Assembly (NCBI GenBank): GCA_948146395.1
Contig: OX411559.1
Coordinates: 25,250,010 to 25,314,009, forward strand
DNA from: Fragum whitleyi
Taxonomy: Eukaryota > Mollusca > Bivalvia > Cardiida > Cardiidae
DNA length: 64,000 nucleotides
Reading direction: 5' to 3'
Of the stretch, positions 32,663 through 43,419 are shown in pieces (position 1 is the first letter of the stretch; each line of letters starts with the position of its first letter). A program made the translations under genes and the position numbers. The notes beneath the pieces were generated by a model, which saw nothing but the letters and a program-made list of their open reading frames with translations, ran no database searches and was not told the DNA's origin.

Positions 32663-33644
32663 ATATATGAAAAGAACGTCTCGCGTCTCGTACACGTTCG
32701 CATGTTCGTCAATTTTAATGATGAAAGCGTCTTAGGGTTAAATAGCCACTTGAAAAATTGTAGTTACAAGTTTTCGGTTAAAAATACATTCGGATAAATC
32801 AAAGTCAGACAACGACTGGTGCAGGAAAAAATACACTAAGATGAAGTTAGAGATGAATGACAAAACGCTATATATACACACTCTCTGTAAATAGTGAGAA
32901 GGGTAATGGTGTGTTCAATAAGGGGTCATTTCAGGCGAAGGGGAGATTTTGAAAAACATAATCAGTAGCCCTCGTAAAAAAACACTCTTAAAGTTCCCTG
33001 CAAAATTAATAACCTGAGAACTATTTCTAAATAAAGTTTGCGAACAATCCATTAAGATGTTTTAAATTATCTTTCAAAAAAGTAGTACTTATTAAGGTTC
33101 AATTTTCTATTTTTCAAGCATTTTATCTGCAACACAATTGTGCATTTTTAAAAAGGATGCAAAGATTCTGAATAGATATCGTAAAGACCCTCACTGTAAA
33201 TGCGAAAGTATACACATTCTTTAAGATTATGCGTACTTTTTTGCTGGCGTAGGTAGATTCCAGACCAAGTGAGTGATTTATCGTCTTTTTCGTCATTGTT
33301 TGATTGAGAACACCCATCAAACTCAGTAAAAAAACTAAAATGATACATAAATACCGAAATGAACCAGAATTACAATGCGGACAGGTGATGTTAAGGCACC
33401 TTAATGCAGTAAAGTCGTAAGGAATATCGATACACACTAATGCAATCCGGTTTAACATAACTAAAATTTTAACACGCGACAATAAATCTTTAGACGAGTG
33501 TCAAGCAGATGGCAATGAAATTCTAATTGCAACAATGGTTTGGCAGTGAAATTTTAATTTTACAATCTACTCTTACTAGTTCTTGATAACCCACCAAAAA
33601 TAATGTCAAAAATGTTGTATTTTTGCTTTTGTTGTTTAAAACAG
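32663..33644 (+). other. Last intron, no recognised features
   Basis: No shared repeat or exon signal recognised; minus-strand open frames at 33123-33482 show no domain and no splice support. Confidence 0.35.
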
Positions 33645-33825
33645 TGGGATAATTCTAGGGGGAAGACCCTATAACATGGTAACGAGTTACGCAAACCAAG
33701 TACAGATCTGGATGGATCAGCTTCAGTGTGATGGAACAGAGGCTCATATATTCGACTGTCAGTTTGATGGGTTTGGAACTCATAACTGCATCCACAATGA
33801 AGATGTCAATGCACGGTGTGCATAA
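33645..33825 (+). CDS. SRCR domain, exon 3 of 3, and stop codon
   Basis: 181-nt exon after tttaaaacag|t, phase 2 in, ending with TAA at 33823-33825. It encodes GGIILGGRPYNMVTSYANQV, QIWMDQLQCDGTEAHIFDCQ and FDGFGTHNCIHNEDVNARCA. The IWMDQLQCDGTE...DC.....H.C....D...RC pattern is the C-terminal half of an SRCR domain. With the previous exon the domain has six cysteines, the group A number, and is split over several exons, as is usual for group A. The protein ends two residues after the last domain strand, so this is a secreted protein and not a membrane receptor, unless other splice forms exist. Confidence 0.85.
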
Positions 33826-33830
33826 ATAAA
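33825..33830 (+). terminator. Polyadenylation signal AATAAA overlapping the stop codon
   Basis: AATAAA starts at the last base of the stop codon (cataAATAAAg). If used, the 3' untranslated region would be only about 20-35 nt. It may instead be fortuitous and a downstream signal used. Confidence 0.45.
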
Positions 33831-34045
33831 GAATATGGGGTGTGGCTCGGGGGATCAACGAACTAGAGACTAGGTATGCGTTTAACATGAACATGTTTGC
33901 GAAGTATTTCAGACATGATATCCCGATGTGCAACAGAGCTTATGAGCAAAACACTAAACGCTTATTAAACATTGACAAGCATTTTTGAATCATGAACTCC
34001 GTGCTGTTGAATGATTTGTATGAGTACACGTAGTAATATGTAATA

Positions 34046-35178
34046 CAGTGGTCTCGCGATATCTCGAACACTCACGGGACGACCAATTTGCTCGAGTCAT
34101 CGCATGATTCGAGTTAATGCCAGTACGCAGAATTGTCCTCTACGAAGACGTTTCACTGCATTTTAAACTTACCTTTGCATATTTTGCATTCAAAATATGC
34201 AGTACCTATGTAAAATACTCCTAAAGTAATAGTTTTATGAAGTACCAATGATATTATGATATAAAACGAATGGTTGTTTTGGTCAAATTGTCAGCGTTTA
34301 AAAAAGAACATACAGAAAAAAGTCGATTAAGGAGTCCGCGTCAATGTTGGTGTCTGTTCTCATTACATGTAGCCATTTAAATGAAAGGCATTAAAACATG
34401 CATACTCTTTCTTCCTTATTATATTTTCGTAGCTATCGTTTCTCAATGAAATAGGCGAGGTTGCAAGCAATTCCTTCTTTTCTCACAATGTTTTCTTTGG
34501 AGGTAACTTCCTTCAAGACAATTAAAAATTTAAAGCATTTTTCTGTAACTAGGTTTTTGTGCCTAATACTATCGATGGGTGACCAAAACATTGGAACTAC
34601 AGCTGAAAAAGTTAAGTTATAATGTTTCAATGGGAAATCGACAATATCTTTCGTTAAAAAGGCGAATAATTTGCTTAATTACTCATGAGAATGATTTTCG
34701 AAAGACTTTCAAAATGATGATGAGCATTGATTCGACAAAAATGCCTATTTGTTTTATTGTTGTTTCAAAGTCTCAAAATTATTTCTGATCATTAAATTCC
34801 CGTCATTTACACCCTAAAATTGAATAAGTGTAGCATACAAAGAGGTGTGAAAACAAGTTGTTTGTCTTGTCGAAACACCGTGAAAAAGTCCTTAAGGTAT
34901 CTTGACGATGGGCCGAAATAACAAATACGCGCTGTATGTTAATTTTGAAGCATAACAATGGATGTCAAAAAGGTGCGAACCCCTTTGCTCGAGTGAATGC
35001 AGTATAACTTGACCACGGGACTGAGATTGCTGCTCGAGCGATCGAGCAATCGCGTATTCGAGTAAGTGCAGTATTAACCAACAAGAAAATAGAGCAAGTC
35101 GCGTCGGGACCGCAAGGCGAGCTCGAGCTTTTGCACGAATTCGAGGTTTCGCCCTCTCGAGATAACGCGAGACCACTG
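34046..35178. mobile_element. TA-flanked DNA transposon, pogo/Tigger-like, non-autonomous
   Basis: Terminal inverted repeats 'cagtggtctcgcgatatctc' and 'gagataacgcgagaccactg' are flanked by TA on each side, the target duplication of Tc1/mariner/pogo elements; CAGTGG...-type ends are typical of pogo-like elements (family knowledge). Subterminal regions carry repeated 'ctcgag/attcgagt..atgcagt' motifs (34090-34120, 34985-35165). Only short disconnected frames lie inside, so no transposase is encoded. Confidence 0.7.
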
Positions 35179-35428
35179 TACGTACTTTGTGTTTGAGAAA
35201 AATATCTAACGAGGTTGGGAGAATTGATAATTGTCGAGGCTCGGCCGAGACAATTATCGATTCCAACAACCGAGTTAGATATTTTTCATACAATATACTA
35301 TGTACGGATTATATTTATTTAAAAATAACCGCACTATATCATTGTTCTAAAAATAACTCAGTGATATCATAAAAATATCATACGGGATGTTATCACACAG
35401 ATATTTGGATAGGTATAAGATAAAAATA
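35179..35428 (-). mobile_element. Palindromic element family FB-A, copy 4, inverted
   Basis: Begins directly after the pogo-like element with the hairpin ('gaggttgggagaattgataattgtcgagg' / 'ccgagacaattatcgattccaacaacc') and ends with the reverse complement of the family's left block (gatgttatcacacagatatttggataggtataagataa). Confidence 0.75.
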
Positions 35429-35799
35429 GATACATTGCGATGTGTTATGTGAAGTTATTAATTGCCCAATTGGTCTAAAAAATCTATGCGTTAGGTTAAA
35501 TTCTATTTGTCTTATTTCAAAACGAACTGCATGATGTTATTTCAAAAGTGACATTAAAGACATGCAACTCTTTCTCGATCTTTCTGAACCTTTTCTTTTG
35601 ATGTTTGCAGATGGCATTGCTTTATTGACAGAAACAAAATCAGTACTTCAAAAATAATGAAAAAATGCTTTATATCTTTTGAAACCAATATAACTTAGAC
35701 GTTAATGTAAGTTAAAACAAAAGTTATTTTTATCTTAAAATACGTTAGAGATGTATCAAAAAGTGAACAATTTCATTACTCAGACATAATTTTTAAATC

Positions 35800-37090
35800 G
35801 GAGATTTATACCGTTCTCCAGAAATCCAGTCTGTTTGACCCACTACATTTTTACCTTTATCTTCTGAGCAATGTGTTCAAACCAAATTATGTGTTTTCAA
35901 ACACCGAAGAAACGGCCTTTTCAGTCACAATCTACAAACTTTGTTTTAATCTTATTTACTTTTCGACAAATAGAGAAGAGGCTATTACAAAATTTGATGT
36001 AATTTTCGCTTTTAGTAGTTACCAGTTAGTATTTTCAGTTTTTATAACAAGATTTTCGGTTGAGTAAAGGAGTTGAAACGTACAATAGGTTAACTGTAAA
36101 ATAAATTTGTAGCACTTACAATATTACTGCTCTGATTTTTTTCTAGAACGGTCATTTACCAGTTGTAGAGCTGACAACCAATCAAATTCTGTTATGATTA
36201 TCACTCGGTCAAAACCCACGCGTAAATTCAGACCACGTGGTAGATGCAAATGGACATCGTCTGCTCGAAATGTGTCAAATAAGTTGTTTGTCATTGGTCA
36301 ATGGTCGTCTGCACTCTGACAGGGAGCGTGGGAAGTCTACTTGTGGAATGAGTACTGTTGACTATGTGTTAACAAATAGAAATAATTTTGTAATTTTGAA
36401 ATATTTGATTTCAATGAGCACTCTGATCACGCTCCAATCCTATTTTCAATAAATTCAAATTTGAGTATGAAGAAAAATTATTCAACAACAAATAAACCGA
36501 CAAAAACATACGATAAACTGATATAGGATAGCAGTAAGAGCGATCTATTTTTAGAATAACTCATGAATAATCATAGAGTGCTGCTAGATTTAATCGATTG
36601 GTCAGAAACCAAAGATATAAATAGCATAGTTGCCGATTTCACGTGTTTCTTGAGGGAAAATGCATTTATAGTATTTGGGAAAACCCAATGCTTGAAAAAC
36701 AAACATGTTGGTAATCAAAATTGTAAATAGTTTAATGAAAAATGTTTTGTTGCTAAACAGGCTTTTTAACTCCAGAGAGAGGAATAATATTAACAGACAA
36801 GCTTTTAGCTTGGCGTGTGCTCATTATAACAACGTAAAAAAATCTGATAAGAAATAATTTAGACTAGCAGAGGGCTATCGAATCAGCAAACTTTCAAAAT
36901 CGGACCCACGAGGTTGGATGAGCTTGCAATGTCCTCGAAAAGATGGAGTGTTAAGACAAAAAACTCACAAATTGGGCAAATATTTTACCAACTTTTATTG
37001 TCCAAATTTGAGCCCTTTTGATTGGCAAACTATTGCACTATCCCAGCCTCTCAATGATGTCCGATTTACAGTGCTGACAGCACTTTGATT
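35800..37090 (+). pseudogene. LINE-type non-LTR retrotransposon fragment, endonuclease region (copy 1)
   Basis: The frame at 36237-36452 reads VDANGHRLLEMCQISCLSLV, NGRLHSDRERGKSTC...VDYVL, matching the end of the apurinic-like endonuclease domain of LINEs (D.NGR.LL..C....L.ivNGR...D...G..T......S.VDYvl). Downstream the frame shifts, but 'SDHAPI'-like, 'RLAEGYRISKLSKSDPRGWM' and 'FYCPNLSPFDW' segments can be read through stops and frameshifts, as in the linker between endonuclease and reverse transcriptase. The reverse transcriptase core is absent. The 5' part (35800-36045) has no recognised domain but is copied together with the rest at 44204-44450 and 47292-48324. Confidence 0.6.
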
Positions 37091-37502
37091 GAGTGTGTGA
37101 ATGGAATTAAATACATTGGCACAGACTTCAACTGAAGATATTCATTGGGTAAAATGACAGAGGAAAGTGCTGTTAAAAAAAGCTTAACTGTCTCAATTAA
37201 ATTATATAATAACCATCAATTCGATAAGATATTGTTAAGTTTGGGGCCTTAACGTACTTAATTGTATCGAACGGGTCCATAAATAAGCTTGTCAGCGCTT
37301 CATGTGCTTTCCAAGTAATACTTCGGATATTGCTGTTTTGGGTGAAAGTGGCAGATTTCAAATTTCAATTTTTTCACTAGTATACGAGTTATAAGATATT
37401 GGATAAAGAATTTACAATGATTTGTAAAGAAATGTTATTACATGCTCAAATTTTATTACTCATTGGGTTCAAATAGTGGGATTACTAGCCTAAAAATAGT
37501 TT
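37091..37502 (+). other. Gap within the LINE remnant
   Basis: No recognisable reverse transcriptase motif. Possibly decayed LINE sequence. Confidence 0.3.
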
Positions 37503-37921
37503 ATAATATGACCTACGTCGCCGGAGTGAAATAACCCCGTTGAATTATTTTGATATTACACGGGTGTTATTACACTTGTGGAATAATTATGCAAATGAGC
37601 TCAGAGCGAATAGCAACGCTATTTTGTAACCGCAAAAATGACGTCATAATCTATGTTTTGTGGCGTCATTTTTAAACGGCGTTCTAATTTTCACGGAAAA
37701 ATTGAAATGTTGACTTTCAAGAATTTTGACGATTTTTCGATAAAATTCGGGTCATATTATAAACAGAATATAAAATTTGTGCTTATAAAATACAGAATTT
37801 ATTAAACTCGTCATTTAACACAGATAAAAACTCGGCGCAGCCTCGTTTTTATCTGTCAGTTATAGATAACTCGTTTAATAAATTCAGTATTCAATGACCA
37901 CTCATTCAATATCCTCTATAT
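37503..37921 (+). mobile_element. Palindromic element family FB-B, copy 1
   Basis: Opens 'tatgacctacgtcgccggag', contains 'gatattacacgggtgttatt', 'tatgcaaatgagc', the CRE-like 'atgacgtcataat', and a 3' hairpin 'actcggcgcagcctcgtttttatctg' between 'tttattaaactcgtcatttaacacagataaaaac' and 'gttatagataactcgtttaataaa'. Other copies: 38572-38835, 55902-56307 and a fragment at 58231-58302. Confidence 0.75.
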
Positions 37922-37984
37922 ATTTTCTAATGGTTTCTATTATTTTGGGAAGCCCAATATGTGCAATATGAAAAACAGTTTCTT

Positions 37985-38300
37985 GCTAAGTATCTGCAGC
38001 GATTGAAAGATCAATATCTGCAGATACGGAGCAACAAGTGAACAATATAAACAAAGTTAACTTTTCAAAGTATATTTAAGGAAATTCGAAGACAAAAAAT
38101 ATTTAGATGTAACGTTAGTTGAAATTTTCAAATTAAGAAAAGCTCTATCAAGATTTTGGACAGGAACTTTGAAAATAGCGACAAGACTAGGCCGGATAGA
38201 TAATGTTGATACTATTAATAGGACATGCATATTTTATCATGATTTCATTGAAGACGAATTCCACTTTCCAATTTCTCAATTATATTTTTATATTCTTTGA
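37985..38300 (+). pseudogene. LINE 3' coding remnant (C-terminal zinc-knuckle-like region)
   Basis: The frame at 38106-38300 reads DVTLVEIFKLRKALSRFWTG, TLKIATRLGRIDNVDTINRT, CIFYHDFIEDEFHF. It matches the conserved C-terminal region of many LINE polyproteins (R.s.h.L.iE.gR......R.C..C....iEDE.HF...C). The second cysteine of the CxxC pair is replaced. Upstream 'LQRLKDQYLQI' (about 37997) also fits. Same strand as the endonuclease fragment at 35800, so probably the 3' end of the same decayed element, now interrupted by FB-B. Confidence 0.55.
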
Positions 38301-38571
38301 TAAAGTAGAAATGAAAATAAGATAAGGAACACCGCAACATATATTTATTGCGCACTTTGACTAGGCATCGACCGAAACTATGTTTATTTCACTAATTTCA
38401 ATGTTTTGACTGATATATTGGAATTCCTTATATACATGTATATATGTATGTGTGTATATAAACTTTTTCGTAACACATATGTGTATATATCCTTTTTATG
38501 AACTAATATGTGTAAATGTACAGGGTGTTTCATAATATCTGTCCGTATTCTAAACCATTGTAGAACTGACA

Positions 38572-38848
38572 TTATAATATGACCCACGTCGCCGGAGTGA
38601 AATAACCCCGTTGAATATTTTTGATATTACACGAGTGTTTATTACACTAGTGGAATAATTATGCAAATGAGCAAAGAACGAAATTGAAATGATGAATTTT
38701 AAGAATTTTGTCATTTTTCGCAAAATTTCGGATCATATTATAAATAGAATATAAAAATTTGTTCTCGTGAAATTTATTAAACTCGTCATCTATAAACAAA
38801 TAAAAACTCGGCACAGCCTCGTTTTTTAAGTCGCCATTTGTCAAAACG
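38572..38848 (+). mobile_element. Palindromic element family FB-B, copy 2 (shortened)
   Basis: Same opening (atgacccacgtcgccggagtgaaataacccc) as 37503 but lacks the central CRE-containing block, and retains 'aactcggcacagcctcgtttttt' at the right. Confidence 0.7.
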
Positions 38849-39114
38849 GCAGACTTATTGCGATTAGCTGAAAGGGTGTATATGGTGATAGTGTACAGGG
38901 TGTCTGTATACTTACGTTACTCACACGGTCAAAATCGCAATGAAAACGCTGCAAGCGCATCGCGATTTGTCAAAAAGAATAATGTAGGTCAGCGTATGCA
39001 GACGTTTTACAGACTTAGTCATTATCTCAAACGCGTAAGTCACACGTTGGCCATAACGTAGCGCTGTGGCAGGGTCATAAAGCAGGAACCGTTTTCATAT
39101 CACCATAACATTGC
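38849..39114 (+). other. Open frame with weak similarity to a transposon helix-turn-helix
   Basis: At 38858-39061 a plus frame (…ERVYMVIVYRVSVYLRYSHG…ASRFVKKNNVGQRMQTFYRL) has a loosely helix-turn-helix-like layout seen at the start of some transposases, but no defining motif. Nearby 'cagggtgt' strings at 38522 and 38894 resemble mariner-type ends. Evidence is thin and I do not assign a family. Confidence 0.2.
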
Positions 39115-39128
39115 AGGTTGTTGTAGTG

Positions 39129-39154
39129 TGACGTCACCACTACATGTGACGTCA
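39129..39154. promoter_or_regulatory. Two CRE-like palindromes (TGACGTCA) 18 bp apart
   Basis: TGACGTCA at 39129-39136 and 39147-39154. This is the ATF/CREB-type site. No gene start is recognised nearby, so a regulatory role is speculative. Confidence 0.35.
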
Positions 39155-39240
39155 CTACATACTGATATTTGTATTTCCAAAGAAGTAGGGGTATGTCAAG
39201 GCCTTAAATAATCAAATGAGGGATATTTAGTCTAAAAAAA

Positions 39241-39388
39241 GTGCAGTTTAATAAATTCGCAATACGGTTTCTTGCCGGGGTATATGAGAATTTATTCCCG
39301 GAAGTGAAAAATGATATCAGTTTTCAAGCCGGGAATAAATCGTTATATACCCCGGCAGGAAAACGTATAACTAATAGTTTAATCATTT
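39241..39388. mobile_element. Foldback hairpin element
   Basis: 'cggtttcttgccggggtata' pairs with 'tataccccggcaggaaaacg', with inner pair 'gaatttattcccgg' and 'ccgggaataaatc', outer pair 'gtttaataaattcgc' and 'taatagtttaatc'. Confidence 0.65.
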
Positions 39389-39659
39389 AAATTTACTTAA
39401 AGACCACCTTTTCCATGACGTTGCATAAATGGCGAAAATGTAGCTGTAATCTCAATGTGAAAACTATTTTTTTTTAATGTTGCATGACAATTCATGCATG
39501 CATGTAAATGAAGGAGAATCTATCATTAAATAACAAGTATGACATCACGCCCCTTATTCAATGAAACAACATATATTCACCAAACATCCATTAAATGCGT
39601 ATGGTCACTTGATAAGGAACGTCCTGTGATAGATTTTATACAAATGTATCTATAAATTC

Positions 39660-40031
39660 TAGTTTACATTTTGCTTACGGAGCCCGTAAGGCACCCGTAT
39701 CTCGCCGTAGCCATAAAGTCGTGCGGTGCCCGTGCGGTGAAATACGGTTCCCGTGCGATCATCGCACAGTCTTACGGGCACCGCTTGCGGTCTCGTTTAA
39801 AAAATGTTATACACATCTTCAAAAATTGCAAGCCCGTAGCCTTGTGCGGACACCGCAAGGTCGCCGCACGGACATGGCACGAAAGCCTTGCGATGATCGC
39901 GCGGATACCGCATCCTCTTGATATATTTTTTAAAAATCACACGGTCACCGTGCGGCATTATGAACACATACGCCACTGTCTGCGATGCAGGCTGAGATAT
40001 CGTACGGCGACCGTGGCAAATGTAAACTAGG
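39660..40031. mobile_element. GC-rich MITE-like element with CTAGTTTACATTT terminal inverted repeats
   Basis: 'ctagtttacattttgc' at the left and 'gcaaatgtaaactag' at the right are inverted repeats. The interior is strikingly GC-rich and full of short inverted motifs such as 'cccgtgcg', 'ccgcacgg' and 'cgatgatcgcgcgg', in an otherwise AT-rich region. The open frames across it (for example 39671-40030) are low-stop artefacts of GC-rich composition. Non-coding element, function unknown. Confidence 0.7.
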
Positions 40032-40071
40032 TTTAAACGAAAGATGAGTTGTGTAAGAAGGAAATTAACAT

Positions 40072-40142
40072 TTAGTCAGGCGCTTCGCCATAACTGCAGT
40101 AATATTGAAAGTGGCGTTTAACTCAAATCATTCATTCATTTT
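40072..40142 (+). mobile_element. SINE family 1, 3' tail fragment
   Basis: 'taatattgaaagtggcgttt' followed by 'aactcaaatcattcattcatt' is the family 3' end; head and body are missing. Confidence 0.55.
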
Positions 40143-40280
40143 TTTTCTTTGTTCCCTCTCAAACGTTCTTAAATGACAGAAAAGACAAACATTCGCTATA
40201 AAAGTTAAATAGTTTAACATATTGTAACAGCAATTATCCGATATTGCATCTATAGGCTTTTCAAACCCGCCACGGAACTG

Positions 40281-40888
40281 TTAACAACATCGTGTAATTG
40301 ACAAGTTTAATGATTTTGGAATGATCTTTGAATAAGATTATACGAATACGTTGAGCGAGTTTTAAATGAAATTTAAAGGAGATACAATGCTATCCCTAAT
40401 TTCGTACAAATCGGACGAAATTAGCATTATTTATTACTTCCTTTTAGTAAACTCGGCTTCCCATTTCATTGAGCGCTTGGAATGAAGTAACGGAGCGCTG
40501 AGTGAGAATGGTTTTCATCTTAATCAAAACCATTCTTAATCGCTCACTTAGAGATCCAATCATTCATTCCAAATACTCACTCAAACCATTCAAAAATGCT
40601 AAAATTGATTAAACAGATCAAATTAACCGCTACATTCAAAATAATATTAACAGAAAAAAAATCGCGTTTTCACTGACATTATTGAAATTGTTAGCGTCTG
40701 ATTGGTTCTTGAAGATATTGTTAGTTATTTATACATCGTGTTTACATATCTTATTTAAGGAAGGTAATAAATATCGCTAATTTTGTTCATCCTGACTCAC
40801 TCATCACACTCATTCAATTTCATTCTAAAATCATTCCATATCATTCACCATGGCAATTTCACGATATTGTAAACTGTAAATGTCAATT
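40281..40888. mobile_element. Foldback family FB-D, full-length copy (about 600 bp)
   Basis: Terminal inverted repeats: 'gttaacaacatcgtgtaatt' at the left and 'ggcaatttcacgatattgta' at the right. Landmarks in order: 'ggagatacaatgctat', a hairpin 'aatttcgtacaaat...gacgaaatt', 'aaaccattctt...tcattcattcc', 'actgacattattgaaattg', 'agcgtctgattggttcttg' and a second stem with 'gctaattttgttca'. At least eight other full or partial copies are in the window (20785, 25975, 26460, 26628, 43725, 50669, 54925, 56425). Confidence 0.75.
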
Positions 40889-41095
40889 GTACGATGTTAC
40901 TAACTGTATTATCCTCGTTCTTATGATCTACGGTCAAGCCAACATCTCAGTGGTCACCAACATATAAGTGGTCCAATAGTATGGTAACCCTTCTCATTCG
41001 CACTTCCTGTAAATAAGATTTTAATATAAGTCGTTAATTTGTCCGATCACACCCTTCCAATTCTTGTAGCCATTTCTAACTTTATTGTTTTTAAG

Positions 41096-41226
41096 GAAAT
41101 TGCGGACAGAGAGCAGATAACAAGCAATATAAAAGATTTGGAGCTGTTTCATTCGATGTCGTGGCGTCATCTAGGAGACGAACTTCTTTCGACCCGCCAA
41201 AATCAGTATTTGTAAATATTTTCTGA
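41096..41226 (+). CDS. Possible terminal exon, unknown secreted-type protein
   Basis: After a strong acceptor (ttattgtttttaag|ga) the plus strand is open in phase 1 for 42 codons to TGA: NCGQRADNKQYKRFGAVSFD, VVASSRRRTSFDPPKSVFVN, IF. The composition looks coding, but no family is recognised. The antisense strand carries an equally long open frame from ATG 41309 (MCTEIRRLAQVFLDFLNETF...), so the sense call is uncertain. If real, it belongs to a gene other than the SRCR gene, which has its own stop at 33825, or to an alternative 3' end. Confidence 0.35.
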
Positions 41227-41497
41227 ATTAATGGGCCGATTGCTTGGTAAAAAGTTTCATTTAGAAAGTCCAAAAACACCTGAGCTAATCGTCTTATTTC
41301 TGTGCACATTCAAACATAATGACCGGCCCGAAACGCTATCTATTTCGTGATTTTGAAGATTTGACGTCCTTAATTCGATATCAATTTTTGTAAATAAATA
41401 GAGATTTCTCAAAATTTTGTCCGGTAACCTATGCAAGTTTTTTTTTCTATATTTCAGCGAAATAATTATGCTTTATACTTATCAAATAAAAATGATA

Positions 41498-41897
41498 TCG
41501 AGGATAATCGTTTGTTTCAGTGTAAGATCGATTTATATTCATTGAGTGAACAACAAATGCTATATTTTCACGAAAATATAGCTTTTGTTGTTCACGAAAT
41601 GAAATATAAATCGATCTTACTCGAAAAACAAACGATTATTCTATTTCTTTATTGCAAAAGTGAGACAAAATGTGAAATTTCTAGGACATATTTTCGTAAA
41701 GCGCGTCATTTTGCGCGTGATTGCTATGCAACGTTCATTGTGACGTGACTTATTTCGCCCCGCATAGATGACGTCAGATCGGATGAAATGCACAAAAGAA
41801 GGGTATAAGTTTTTGATAATTTCACTGCTTTTGCGGTGAGATTATCAAGTGATAATCTACCGTTATTTCTCGATAAACCACCGAAAAGCATTAAAGA
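41498..41897 (+). mobile_element. Palindromic element family FB-C, copy 1
   Basis: 'aggataatcgtttgtttcagtgtaagatcgatttata' and its inverted counterpart 'aaatcgatcttactcgaaaaacaaacgattatt' form long arms; then 'cgtaaagcgcgtcattttgcgcgtgattgctatgcaacg', two 'gacgt(g/c)a' sites and the 3' block 'ctcgataaaccaccgaaaag'. Here the hairpin loop is shorter than in the other copies. Copies: 42840, 57160, 58722; a diverged one at 51855. Confidence 0.8.
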
Positions 41898-42704
41898 AAG
41901 GACTCCGGATTAGAATTTTCGTCAAATGAGTTTTTATTACGTTGTTGAAACATTTGACGTGATTCCGACGTCACACCAAAACCATCTTTACTATGCTTTT
42001 TTGAAATCACTCTTTTAAAATTCTAAAATATCTAAAATTGAGAATCATTAATTAATAAAGATTTCTGGCGTATTAAATCTGACTGTGAATAAAGAAAACG
42101 TAGAAAATCATATTTTTTTATGCGTTGAAAAAGAGAGCTTTTTTTAACTTTTAACGCGACGCTCAAAAAATACTTTGATTTGTGCTATCTTCGCGGAATC
42201 GAATTTTACAAAAAATATAACCCAAAGACCCATGGTTATCATTTCAAAAATCTTCAGCTGAATGGTTTGGCAGCAACACATCTTGCTTTCAGCATAGGTC
42301 ACCTGGACAAATTTTCGAGGTAAATGTCTATATTTTACAGTAACCGCACTCGAAAACAGCAACGTAGAAGGCATTAATATTTAATACGCTACACCTTATT
42401 GTATTTCTTACTAATATAAATCAAAGCTCAATCTCAGGCGTCTCTCAACAAAGTAAATTGCGTTTTCGGGATAAAAATCGGTTAATTATACCCGAAAAAA
42501 AAATGAATGACTGAATTTGGCCCTTAAAAGGCCCATGATGACGTCTTTGCGTCAACTACACGTTATGAAATCCCTTTTCATGACCTATATCTGAAAGCGG
42601 ATATAATAAAGTTTAGTTTTGTAGAATTAGGTTAGGTTTGCAGTCATTTTGAAGTATGGACATAAAATGACCCGCCAAGTTTCCGCAATTACCTTAAATT
42701 GAAA
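41898..42704. other. Non-coding, no repeat recognised
   Basis: A 76-codon minus frame (42374-42144) starting with ATG has no domain or splice support. A short segment at 42265-42320 has strong splice-like flanks (cttgctttcag / cgag|gtaaat) on the plus strand around 27 nt, too short to judge. Confidence 0.25.
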
Positions 42705-42839
42705 CAAGAGTACCGCCCTCGCATGCCAGCGTCCAGTTACAGGTGCTGGGTAATACAAAATAAATATAAATTAAAAAGGGAAATAGTTCTTACAATGCTT
42801 TCAGAGTTACCCCCTTGATAGTCTAGATCTCGTGATGAT

Positions 42840-43265
42840 ATAGAGGATAATCGTTTGTTTCAGTGTAAGATCGATTTATACTTCATTGAGTGAACAACAA
42901 AAGCTTTATTTTCACGAGTGGCAGAGCCATGAGTGAAAATATAGCTTTTGTTGTTCACGAAATGAAATATTAATCGATCTTACACGAAAAACAAACGATT
43001 ATTCTATTTCTTTAATGCAAAAATGAGACAAAATGTGAAATTTCTAGGACAAGTTTTCGTAAAGCGCGTCATTTTGCGCATGATTGCTATGCAACGTTCA
43101 TTGTGACGTCACTTATTTCGCCCCGCATAGATGACGCCAGATAGGATGAAATGCACAAAAGCAGGGTTTAAGTTTTTGATAATTTCACTGCTTTTGCTGT
43201 GAGTTTATCAAGCGATAATCTATCGTTATTACTCGATAAACCACCAAAAAGCATTAAAGAAAATG
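42840..43265 (+). mobile_element. Palindromic element family FB-C, copy 2
   Basis: Same block order as 41498-41897, with the full loop 'cacgagtggcagagccatgag' between the 'aaagcttta/tatagcttt' arms. Confidence 0.85.
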
Positions 43266-43419
43266 AAGCTATCTTCAATAAAAACAGAGATATGACTCAG
43301 GTTAAAGTTTATCACGCCAACGAAAACGCCTTCAACAAAGACAATATTGGCGCGAACGACGCTAGGTGATGACAATGCCTCAGGGTCTCTTCGAAAATAG
43401 CCGAGTTAGAAAGGTTGCA

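Noticed and set aside
39671..40030. 119-codon Arg/His-rich open frame
   Set aside because: Covers the GC-rich MITE-like element; openness is explained by low stop-codon frequency in GC-rich repeats.
41431..41748. 105-codon plus-strand frame
   Set aside because: It reads through FB-C arms; the other copies of this element do not preserve the frame.
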